Shown piece by piece: positions 57,350-64,000 of a stretch of DNA of 64,000 bases. The stretch's first letter is position 1; each line of letters opens with the position of its first letter. Origin of the DNA: an uncultured Pseudodesulfovibrio sp. (GTDB lineage Bacteria; Desulfobacterota; Desulfovibrionia; Desulfovibrionales; Desulfovibrionaceae). The notes under the pieces were generated by a model. That model was not told the DNA's origin and ran no database searches. It saw only the letters and a program-made list of their open reading frames with translations. The position numbers were made by a program, and so were the translations under genes. Location: contig NZ_OY761823.1 in the NCBI RefSeq assembly GCF_963664965.1, positions 3,304,001-3,368,000 on the forward strand. Direction: 5' to 3'.

Positions 57350-58003
57350 ATGGCTGAAAACAAGACTACCGAGCACTCCACACTTGAGGATATCGAAAAC
57401 GCCGCTCCCGCGAGCATGCACCCGATCCTCGAAGCCGCTTTCAAGTATCAGAAACAGATCGCTATCGGCGTCATCGCCATTGTCGTCGCAACTGGCCTGT
57501 ATGCTGGCATAAACTCGTATTCCACGCATGCACGGACGACCGCTCAGGCCGAACTCGGCACAATTCTCCTTGAGAAAAAAGGGCAGGACAAGATTGCCGC
57601 CCTTGAAGCCCTGCTCGGCTCCGCACCGTCTTCGGTCAAGTCCGCAGTGCTGCTCGAACTCGCACAGTCCACCATGAACAGCGGCGACTACGACAAAGCC
57701 GTCGACTTCTGGAATCAGCTCAGCGGCGAAACCGACGCCGAGCTCCGGATCGTCGCCCGCATGGGCAAGGCCAAGTGCCAGATTCTCGCAGGAAAATTCG
57801 CTGAGGCCGTCACCGAACTCAAGGACCTCGCCGGTGTCGCCCCTGAAGGCTTCACCGTCCCGGTCTACCGTGAACTCGCCGTGGCCGCAGAAGCCGCAGG
57901 CAATGTGAACGAAGCCCTGTCCGCCTACCGCAAGCTCGCCGAGCAGAAGATAGCGGACAAGCCCTTTGTCGAGTTCAAAATCGCCCAGCTGGAATCAAAA
58001 TAA
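57350..58003 (+). CDS. Membrane-anchored TPR-like protein
   Basis: 217 residues. Cytoplasmic N-terminus, one membrane helix (about residues 37-55, IAIGVIAIVVATGLYAGI), then helical repeats (AVLLELAQSTMNSGDYDKAVDFWNQL, GKAKCQILAGKFAEAVTELKDLAG, LAVAAEAAGNVNEALSAYRKLAEQ). The plan is that of YfgM-type proteins. It precedes iorA by 34 bp, presumably in the same transcript. The role is unknown. Confidence 0.75.
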   Translation: MAENKTTEHSTLEDIENAAPASMHPILEAAFKYQKQIAIGVIAIVVATGLYAGINSYSTHARTTAQAELGTILLEKKGQDKIAALEALLGSAPSSVKSAVLLELAQSTMNSGDYDKAVDFWNQLSGETDAELRIVARMGKAKCQILAGKFAEAVTELKDLAGVAPEGFTVPVYRELAVAAEAAGNVNEALSAYRKLAEQKIADKPFVEFKIAQLESK

Positions 58004-58037
58004 TATCGTCACTGCAAACAATCCACGGAGATACATA

Positions 58038-59873
58038 ATGGCAAATCCGCTTTTGGCAGATACGCCCGGTGCCCAGCACCTCCTTCTCGGCAATGAAGCC
58101 ATTGTCAGAGGGGCCGTCGAAGCCGGAGTACAGGTCGTGACCTGTTACCCCGGCACTCCCTCGTCCGAAGTTCCGGACACGTTTTATCGCATTTCGCCGG
58201 AAGGCAAGTACTACTTCGAATATTCGGTCAACGAAAAGGTCGCCCTTGAGGTGGCCGGTGGAGCAACTCTGGCCGGAGCCATGACCCTGTGCACAATGAA
58301 GCACGTAGGCGTCAACGTGGCTGCCGACCCGCTCATGACCCTTTGTTATACAGGCGCCCCCGGCGGCATCGTACTGCTGTCCGCCGACGATCCGGGCTGT
58401 CACTCCAGCCAGAACGAGCAGGACAACCGCTACTATGCCCGCATCGCAGGCATGCCGGTTCTGGAACCTGCTACGGCGCAGGAAGCCAAGGACATGGCCC
58501 GCGACGGCCTGCTCCTTTCCAAAAAGCACGGCGCACCGCTCCTGCTTCGCACCACCACCCGCGTCAACCATCTTCGCGGCCCGGTGGAATTCGGCCCCGC
58601 ACCCGATCCGGGCAAGGCCGAAGGCTTCAAACGCAACCCGTCCAAGTTCGTGCCCATTCCGGCATTCTCCAGGCCCATGCACGTGGCGCTGCTGGAACGA
58701 CTCGACGCCCTGCGCGAAGAAGCGGAAAAATCTCCGTACAACACCGTCACCGGCTCCGGTGATTTCGGCATTGTCTGCTCCGGCATCAGCCGCGCCTACG
58801 TGGCCGACGCACTCGAGGCCACCGGCCTCACCGACAAGGTAACGGTCCTTGAACTCGGCTTCACCAACCCGATGCCGGAAAACAAGTGTACCGAATTCCT
58901 CAAGTCCGTATCCAAGGTGCTTGTTGTCGAGGAACTGGAACCCATCGTCGAGAACGAACTTCGCGTGCTCGCGCAGAAACATTCTCTCGACCTCGAAATC
59001 TTCGGGAAAGACGTGCTGCCGCCCAACGGCGAATTCAACGTCACCATGGTTGAAAACGTCATTCGCGAACTGCTCGGCGAAGAAGCTGTTCCCGCCCCAA
59101 CCTGCGAACAGCCCGAACTGCCCGTGCGTCCGCCGAACCTCTGTGCCGGCTGCCCGCACCGCGGTACCTATTTCGCCGCCAAGAAGGTCTTCGGCGACGA
59201 CGCCGTCTATTCATCGGACATCGGCTGCTACACCCTCGGCATTCTGCCCCCGCTTCAGGCGGCAGACTTCCTGATCTGCATGGGCTCTTCGATCTCGGCA
59301 GGCGGCGGCGTGGCAAAGGCCTCCGGACAGACCGTGGTTGCCTTCATCGGCGACTCCACGTTCTTCCACTCCGGCCTGTCCGGCGTTGCCAACGCGGTGT
59401 TCAACAGCCACGACGTCCTGCTTGTGGTTCTCGACAACCGCACCACGGCCATGACCGGCCATCAGCCGAACCCCGGCGTTGACGCAACCGTCCTCGGTGA
59501 GAATGACCATCCGCTCGACATCGAATCAGCTGTACGGGGACTGGGAGTCACCGAAGTACGCACGGTCAACCCCTTCAACCAGAAGAAGACGCTGGCCGCC
59601 TTTGAGGAACTGAAGGGACTGAACGGCGTCCGCGTACTCATCGCCAAGGAGCCGTGTCCGCTGTTCAGCCGCAGGGTCCACAAGAAGGTCGCACCTCAGG
59701 TGGCCTATTTCACCGAAGAGGCACGCGGCAATTTCGAAGTACTGGACACGCTGGCCTGTCCGGCCATGTACAGGGACGGCGACATGCCCGCCATCAACCC
59801 GATCCTGTGCAACGGTTGCATGCTCTGCCTCCAGCTCGACAAGAACATCAAAGCGAAAAAGAGGGGCAGCTAG
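58038..59873 (+). CDS. iorA: Indolepyruvate:ferredoxin oxidoreductase subunit alpha, single-cluster form
   Basis: 611 residues from the ATG at 58038, with ACGGAG. The N-terminal pyruvate-oxidoreductase domain (GNEAIVRGAVEAGVQVVTCYPGTPSSE) is followed by a TPP-binding domain (NLCAGCPHRGTYFA, DIGCYTLG, FIGDSTFFHSGLSG). The C-terminal ferredoxin region keeps Cys574 (CPAM), Cys591, Cys594 and Cys597. It lacks the first CxxCxxC and the last CP, so ligands for only one [4Fe-4S] cluster remain. It oxidises aryl pyruvates to acyl-CoA with reduced ferredoxin. Confidence 0.93.
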   Translation: MANPLLADTPGAQHLLLGNEAIVRGAVEAGVQVVTCYPGTPSSEVPDTFYRISPEGKYYFEYSVNEKVALEVAGGATLAGAMTLCTMKHVGVNVAADPLMTLCYTGAPGGIVLLSADDPGCHSSQNEQDNRYYARIAGMPVLEPATAQEAKDMARDGLLLSKKHGAPLLLRTTTRVNHLRGPVEFGPAPDPGKAEGFKRNPSKFVPIPAFSRPMHVALLERLDALREEAEKSPYNTVTGSGDFGIVCSGISRAYVADALEATGLTDKVTVLELGFTNPMPENKCTEFLKSVSKVLVVEELEPIVENELRVLAQKHSLDLEIFGKDVLPPNGEFNVTMVENVIRELLGEEAVPAPTCEQPELPVRPPNLCAGCPHRGTYFAAKKVFGDDAVYSSDIGCYTLGILPPLQAADFLICMGSSISAGGGVAKASGQTVVAFIGDSTFFHSGLSGVANAVFNSHDVLLVVLDNRTTAMTGHQPNPGVDATVLGENDHPLDIESAVRGLGVTEVRTVNPFNQKKTLAAFEELKGLNGVRVLIAKEPCPLFSRRVHKKVAPQVAYFTEEARGNFEVLDTLACPAMYRDGDMPAINPILCNGCMLCLQLDKNIKAKKRGS

Positions 59874-59874
59874 A

Positions 59875-60471
59875 ATGAGCGACATCAAGCCCATCCGCAT
59901 ATTCATGACCGGTGTGGGAGGCCAGGGAACCCTGACCGCCACCACCCTGCTCGCCAAAACCGTGCTTGCCGCCGGTCTCCCCGTCACTTCGGGCGAGATT
60001 CACGGCATGGCCCAGCGCGGCGGCGTAGTCGAATCCACTGTTCTCATCGGGTGCAAGTCACCCAAAATCGGACATGGCGAAGCCGACATCCTGCTCGGTT
60101 TCGAACCCATGGAAACCCTGCGCGCCCTGCCGTACCTGAAAAAAGGCGGACTGGTACTCTCCAGCACCGAGTTCATGCCGCCTCTGGCAGTCGCCATGGG
60201 CAAGCAGGACTGCCCCACTATCGACGACGTGAAAAAAGCCGTCGCCGCTCACACGGACCACTCCTACTTCATGGCCAGCCAGACGCTCGGCCTTGAAGCC
60301 GGCGCACTCCAGAGCGGCAACATCGCGCTGCTCGGTGCATTGTGCGGCGCGGGCAAACTGCCCTTCGGTCCGGAAGCACTTGAAGCAACCATCAAGGCCA
60401 ACCTTCCCGAAAAGATTCAGGCCATCAACCTCAAAGCCCTGGAGCTTGGCGTCAAGGCACTTGACGCTTAG
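59875..60471 (+). CDS. iorB: Indolepyruvate:ferredoxin oxidoreductase subunit beta
   Basis: 198 residues. The gamma-domain fold of 2-oxoacid oxidoreductases opens with FMTGVGGQGTLTATTLLAKT, then SGEIHGMAQRGGVVESTVLIG and ADILLGFEPMETLRALP. It forms the complex with IorA; the two genes are one base apart. It acts in the catabolism of aromatic amino acids after transamination, or in reverse in their synthesis. Confidence 0.95.
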   Translation: MSDIKPIRIFMTGVGGQGTLTATTLLAKTVLAAGLPVTSGEIHGMAQRGGVVESTVLIGCKSPKIGHGEADILLGFEPMETLRALPYLKKGGLVLSSTEFMPPLAVAMGKQDCPTIDDVKKAVAAHTDHSYFMASQTLGLEAGALQSGNIALLGALCGAGKLPFGPEALEATIKANLPEKIQAINLKALELGVKALDA

Positions 60472-60481
60472 AGAAAGTTAG

Positions 60482-62059
60482 ATGCCATACACTACACAGG
60501 ATGCCTCCAATCTCAGCTATCTGGTCACACTCAAGACCATTCAGGAAACACTCAAGCGGGACACCCCGCTTGAAGAATCCCTGAACGCACTGCTCAAGAT
60601 TCTGGCACGCGACATGGAGTACGTCCGGGCGTTCATGGTCATCATGGACCCCAAGACCGAGAACCTGAAACTCTCGCTCACGTACAGCCCGACGCAGATA
60701 GCCGATGTCACCTATTCGCCCGGACGCGGCGTAATCGGACGGGTTTTCGACTCCGGCCAATCCATCTCCATCCCGCGCCTGTCCGATGATCAGGAATTCC
60801 TCAACAAGGCGTTCGGCCGCAGCGAAGAGGAGCTGAAGAAACTCGGCTTCATCTGCGTTCCGGTCATCAACCGCCGAGCCGAGGAAGAAGAAGTCATCGG
60901 TGCGCTATCGGTAGACGTGCCGCTTATCCCTGCCGAAGACATGGACGCCCATCGCCAATTCCTCGAAGTGGTGGCAGGCATCATCGCCGGTCATGTGGCT
61001 CAATTGCAGGAAGAAATGGCTGCCCAGAACCACATGCTCACGCAGGGCATGATGGCAGGCGGCATGGACGCGGCTCCGCCCAAGGACTTCGTGGCTGCAA
61101 GCAAGGCCATGCGCCTTGTTCTGCGCCAGTCCCGTCAGGTGGCTCCCAGTCGGGCAACCGCCCTGCTGCGTGGCGAATCCGGCACAGGCAAGGAACTGCT
61201 GGCCGAGGCCATCCATTCTTCCAGTCCCCGTGCGGACAAGCCGCTCATCAAGCTGAACTGCGCCGCCCTGCCGTCCGAACTGATCGAATCCGAACTGTTC
61301 GGGCATCAAAAAGGTGCGTTCACCGGTGCATTCCAGACCAAGCGAGGCCTGTTCGAAGTCGCGGATCAGGGAACCCTGTTTCTCGACGAGATCGGCGAGC
61401 TTTCCATGGACGCACAGGCAAAGGTTCTGCGCGCCATTCAGGAAAAGGAAATTCAGCGCGTGGGCAGTGAACAGACGATCACCGTGGATGTCCGCCTCAT
61501 CTGCGCCACACACCAACCCCTTGAGGAACTGCTCGAAAAAGGCAAATTCCGCGAGGACCTGTACTATCGCATCAACGTCTTCCCGATCTTCATCCCGCCG
61601 CTCAAGGAGCGCCGCGAGGACATTCTGCCGCTGGCAGAGCATTTCCTCACCGAATTCTCCGAAGAGTACGGCAAGGAAGTGAAACGCATCTCCACGCCCG
61701 CCATCGAGTTGTTGGTCATGTACCACTGGCCCGGAAACGTGCGCGAACTCAAGAACTGCATCGAACGCTCGGTTCTCCTGTGCGAAGAAGCAGTTATCCG
61801 CACCTACCACCTGCCGCCGACGCTCCAGTCTGCGGAAAGCTCGGCCACCGGCACCAACCTCTCTTTCGGTGAGGCTGTCGCCAAGTTCGAGCAGGAATTG
61901 CTGGTGGATTCGCTCAAGAAGACCGGGGGCAACATGCTCCAGTCCGCTCGCGACCTGCGCGTCTCGTACCGAATCGTCAACTACAAGGTGAAGAAGTACA
62001 ATCTCGACGTGAAGAAGTTCTCGCAGTCCAGAAAGGCGAAACGCAAACTGGAAAAATAG
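60482..62059 (+). CDS. Sigma-54-dependent transcriptional activator (GAF-AAA+-Fis, NifA-like)
   Basis: 525 residues. N-terminal GAF domain (residues 25-180). AAA+ domain with Walker A GESGTGKE, the sigma-54 contact loop GAFTGA, Walker B LFLDEIGEL and the sensor region WPGNVREL. A short Fis-type helix-turn-helix closes it (LKKTGGNMLQSARDLRVSYRIVNYKVKKY). It lies 10 bp after iorB, so it is probably cotranscribed with the oxidoreductase genes; its target promoter and signal are not known. Length and domain order are those of NifA/VnfA-like regulators. Confidence 0.9.
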   Translation: MPYTTQDASNLSYLVTLKTIQETLKRDTPLEESLNALLKILARDMEYVRAFMVIMDPKTENLKLSLTYSPTQIADVTYSPGRGVIGRVFDSGQSISIPRLSDDQEFLNKAFGRSEEELKKLGFICVPVINRRAEEEEVIGALSVDVPLIPAEDMDAHRQFLEVVAGIIAGHVAQLQEEMAAQNHMLTQGMMAGGMDAAPPKDFVAASKAMRLVLRQSRQVAPSRATALLRGESGTGKELLAEAIHSSSPRADKPLIKLNCAALPSELIESELFGHQKGAFTGAFQTKRGLFEVADQGTLFLDEIGELSMDAQAKVLRAIQEKEIQRVGSEQTITVDVRLICATHQPLEELLEKGKFREDLYYRINVFPIFIPPLKERREDILPLAEHFLTEFSEEYGKEVKRISTPAIELLVMYHWPGNVRELKNCIERSVLLCEEAVIRTYHLPPTLQSAESSATGTNLSFGEAVAKFEQELLVDSLKKTGGNMLQSARDLRVSYRIVNYKVKKYNLDVKKFSQSRKAKRKLEK

Positions 62060-62078
62060 CGGCAATACAACGTAAAAA

Positions 62079-62114
62079 ACAAAAGCCCGGAAACAGCTGT
62101 TTCCGGGCTTTTGT
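62079..62114 (+). terminator. Terminator of the ior operon
   Basis: A fully palindromic 36-base segment with core AAAAGCCCGGAAACA paired to its complement around AGCT. It includes an internal TTTTGT tail and lies about 20 bp after the activator stop. Confidence 0.8.
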
Positions 62115-62155
62115 CGTTCTTGATTCGATTCCCCTGATTTCCCGATCCAGACACG

Positions 62156-62187
62156 AAAAAAGGCGGTCAGGTTCAACCCGACCGCCT
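62156..62187 (-). terminator. Terminator of the SLOG-like gene
   Basis: AGGCGGTC (62161-62168) and GACCGCCT (62180-62187) form a stem, followed on the minus strand by TTTTT. Confidence 0.8.
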
Positions 62188-62212
62188 TGAATACTCTTTC
62201 GACTGTCCGTCT

Positions 62213-62764
62213 TTACTTGAAGGAACGGGCAAAGAGATCTTCGAGAGCCTTCTTGCCGTTGTCTTCGAGGAAACGGGTGCCGGTGCCGGTGAAGTGCTTG
62301 TCCGTGATGACCGGAGCCTCGACGGAAACCCACTCGCCCTTTTCCCACTTGAACCAGCCGTTTTTCTTCTGGCCAAAGACATAGAGTTCCTTGTTGCAGA
62401 TCTTGGCAAACTCAGCTCCCCAGCCGGTGCCGCCCTTGACGGTGCCGTCATCGAGAATGGTTCCGACGACAAAAACCTGATGGCCGGATTCGACCTGATG
62501 CATGATGGTCTGAAGCACCTTACGCATCTTTTCAGCGTTGGTGAATTTGCGATTGAGCAGCTTGGCAACATAGGTCAGGCTGACGTCTTTCTTGGTCAGC
62601 TCTTCGTCTGTCAGCACACGGACGCCGCGGGTGCGCTCGATGCGATGTCCTTCAAAAGTGTAGTTGACCTCGCTCAGGCCATAGTACTCGGCGAGCTTGC
62701 CGAACTGGTTCTCAGCGCCCTGCGCGCCGCCGCTGAACAAGGTGTAAGATGCGAATTTGGTCAT
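62213..62764 (-). CDS. SLOG-like (Rossmannoid nucleotide-binding) protein of unknown function
   Basis: 183 residues. The start FASYTLFSGGAQGAENQFGKLAEYYGL resembles the nucleotide-binding loop of SLOG-superfamily proteins (SGGAQGAD-type). Later blocks (GHQVFVVGTILDDG, GTGWGAEFAKICNKELYVFGQKKNGWF) fit a Rossmann-like alpha/beta fold that ends in a small beta domain. No enzyme family is recognised. AAGGAG precedes the ATG. A TATAAT on the minus strand (62860-62865) could be its promoter, though the -35 is poor. It is a single-gene unit. Confidence 0.55.
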   Translation of the reverse strand: MTKFASYTLFSGGAQGAENQFGKLAEYYGLSEVNYTFEGHRIERTRGVRVLTDEELTKKDVSLTYVAKLLNRKFTNAEKMRKVLQTIMHQVESGHQVFVVGTILDDGTVKGGTGWGAEFAKICNKELYVFGQKKNGWFKWEKGEWVSVEAPVITDKHFTGTGTRFLEDNGKKALEDLFARSFK

Positions 62765-62925
62765 GAACTCTCCTTGCGTATGGTGTAGAAAATTTGACTG
62801 TACGCGGTTAATTGATTGGCAGTATGCACGGCGCGTACGTTCGGAGCAATGCCAACTGCATTATATTTTTCAAAAAATCCACTATTTTTTCAAATATAAT
62901 TTTCCACGGTCCCCATACGGTCCAC

Positions 62926-64000
62926 TCAACCATAAAGGGCCTTCATTTTTCCCATCAGGTCGTCGAGCAAAACCCGGTCCATGCCCGAGGCCATGCGCTC
63001 GAACTCTTCGACCGTGTATTTCGTCTGCAATTTATACATGTTCGCCGAGGTATTTCCTTCCTCGAGCTGTCCCGCCTGACTGACACTACCGGTCTTCCGC
63101 TTATGCAAAATGGAAAGAAATCCCTGATACACAGCATATCCGCCGCCAAGAACCATGCGTAAATCCCGCTCCAGATCATCGTACTGCGTTGGGGAAAAAC
63201 GCAGATCAAACGGGCCGTTTTCCAACAGGTGATCCGGTCGGAACAGATGCACGCACCCGGTCACCGAAGTACAGGGACGAATGTAGTCGGCCTGACCGAA
63301 ATCGCCGTCCTGCAACATGATGGTGGACATGAGTATATCCTTCCGTTCCTGTTTGTCAGGTGTCAGGTTGTGCTCCCCGCACTGCACGCGGGCTGGTCCG
63401 TCATGATTCACCACCTTGCAGCCCCAGACGCCGGCGTCGGGATACCTTTCTACTGCGGCACCGAGACGCAACAGCCAATCCTGAGGCAGGGAAATATCAT
63501 CATCAATGTACGCAACGAAATCACTTTTCCGCACTTCCGGCAAATTCATGAGCCAGTTGCGCGCGGCAGGAGCACCCACGTTGACGGGCATGGTCACCGC
63601 TTCCGCCCGTTCGGAACCGAAACGGTCCACAAATCGCCGAATGACATCCGGCGTATCATCCGAGCTGCCGTTGTCGAGTATCCGGACATGGGCGTCACCA
63701 AGATCGGACTTCACCAGCGAATCCAGCGTCTCCGCAAGATCATCCGCCTTGTTGTAACTGTAACCCAGCACCATGGTCCGCCCGGAAAGCGGTGTGTGCC
63801 TGGATGCGCCACCCGTTTTCAATTCATACAGACGCAGCCACAGCCCCGCGTTCCATGGTCGCACCTCTGCACAACGCCGCAGCAATTCCGTCGCCTTTTC
63901 AATCTTCCCGGAACGCAGCCACGCCGTCACCAAACGCTCCTCGCCCACAGGCAGCGGCAGAGAATGCAGGCATTCCCGGTACGTCCCGGCTGCGGCGCGC
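62926..64000 (-). CDS. TPR-glycosyltransferase family 2 fusion, 5' end beyond the window
   Basis: The open frame continues to the right edge, so the start lies outside. The first visible 60 residues look like TPR helices (VTAWLRSGKIEKATELLRRCAEVRPWNAGLWLRLYELK). The glycosyltransferase domain follows: MVLGYSYNKADDLAETLDSL, RILDNGSSDDTPDVI, the DxD motif in AYIDDDISLP, and FDLRFSPTQYDDLERDLRM. A GTG at 63948 could be read as a start but would split the TPR. Probable role: protein or surface glycan glycosylation. Confidence 0.75.
   Translation of the reverse strand, partial: RAAAGTYRECLHSLPLPVGEERLVTAWLRSGKIEKATELLRRCAEVRPWNAGLWLRLYELKTGGASRHTPLSGRTMVLGYSYNKADDLAETLDSLVKSDLGDAHVRILDNGSSDDTPDVIRRFVDRFGSERAEAVTMPVNVGAPAARNWLMNLPEVRKSDFVAYIDDDISLPQDWLLRLGAAVERYPDAGVWGCKVVNHDGPARVQCGEHNLTPDKQERKDILMSTIMLQDGDFGQADYIRPCTSVTGCVHLFRPDHLLENGPFDLRFSPTQYDDLERDLRMVLGGGYAVYQGFLSILHKRKTGSVSQAGQLEEGNTSANMYKLQTKYTVEEFERMASGMDRVLLDDLMGKMKALYG

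Overview
The window reads as one stretch of chromosome from a GC-rich sulfate-reducing deltaproteobacterium of the Desulfovibrio/Pseudodesulfovibrio type. The indicators are a cysteine-type CcmE with a System I ccm cluster, an RluD-CoaE fusion gene, indolepyruvate:ferredoxin oxidoreductase genes with a sigma-54-type activator, and the overall gene content. Genes are tightly packed in short operons on both strands. I see no rRNA, tRNA, CRISPR array, transposase or prophage.

Layout. 0-6.5 kb: mtaB (cut by the left edge), two TPR lipoproteins, mnmA, a secreted C69 dipeptidase, gatA-gatC. 6.5-13.3 kb: a PBP-activator-like lipoprotein, grpE-dnaK, a PilZ protein and a degenerate receiver-TPR protein. 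13.4-21 kb: M29 aminopeptidase, YheT-type hydrolase, a frameshifted membrane protein and a cbpA-cbpM-clpB chaperone group. 21-28 kb: BON protein, archaeal-type phosphoglycerate mutase, rhomboid protease overlapping the RluD-CoaE fusion, upp and uraA. 28.1-29.2 kb: a 1-kb gene-free interval holding two structured repeats, a 21-bp inverted repeat and a candidate small RNA unit. 29-34 kb: glycosyltransferase, mscS, hisA, a GNAT acetyltransferase, a lipoprotein and hisB. 34-44 kb, all minus strand: livJHMGF, guaB-guaA, tatB-tatC. 44-51 kb: ccmE-F-A-B-C-D plus a TPR protein, with a CBS-domain membrane protein upstream, then a heptosyltransferase-like gene. 52-57 kb: trpB behind a tryptophan attenuator, nadD, an alpha/beta-hydrolase lipoprotein and proA. 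57-62 kb: a TPR protein, iorA-iorB and the sigma-54-type activator. 62-64 kb: a SLOG-like protein and a glycosyltransferase cut by the right edge.

The main points for a second look are these. (1) A trpL leader peptide with four Trp codons and three mutually exclusive stems sits before a solitary trpB. (2) A family of dispersed multi-hairpin intergenic repeats shows compensatory base changes between copies. (3) A promoter and terminator bracket about 185 bp of AT-rich DNA with no long ORF. (4) Two genes carry single-base frame disruptions: the last codons of proA, and a T6 run in a membrane protein. (5) Several protein variants stand out: CcmE with CxxxY, IorA with ligands for one Fe-S cluster only, and NadD without its ISSTxIR motif.

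All calls come from reading the sequence by eye. No database search, folding program or alignment was run.
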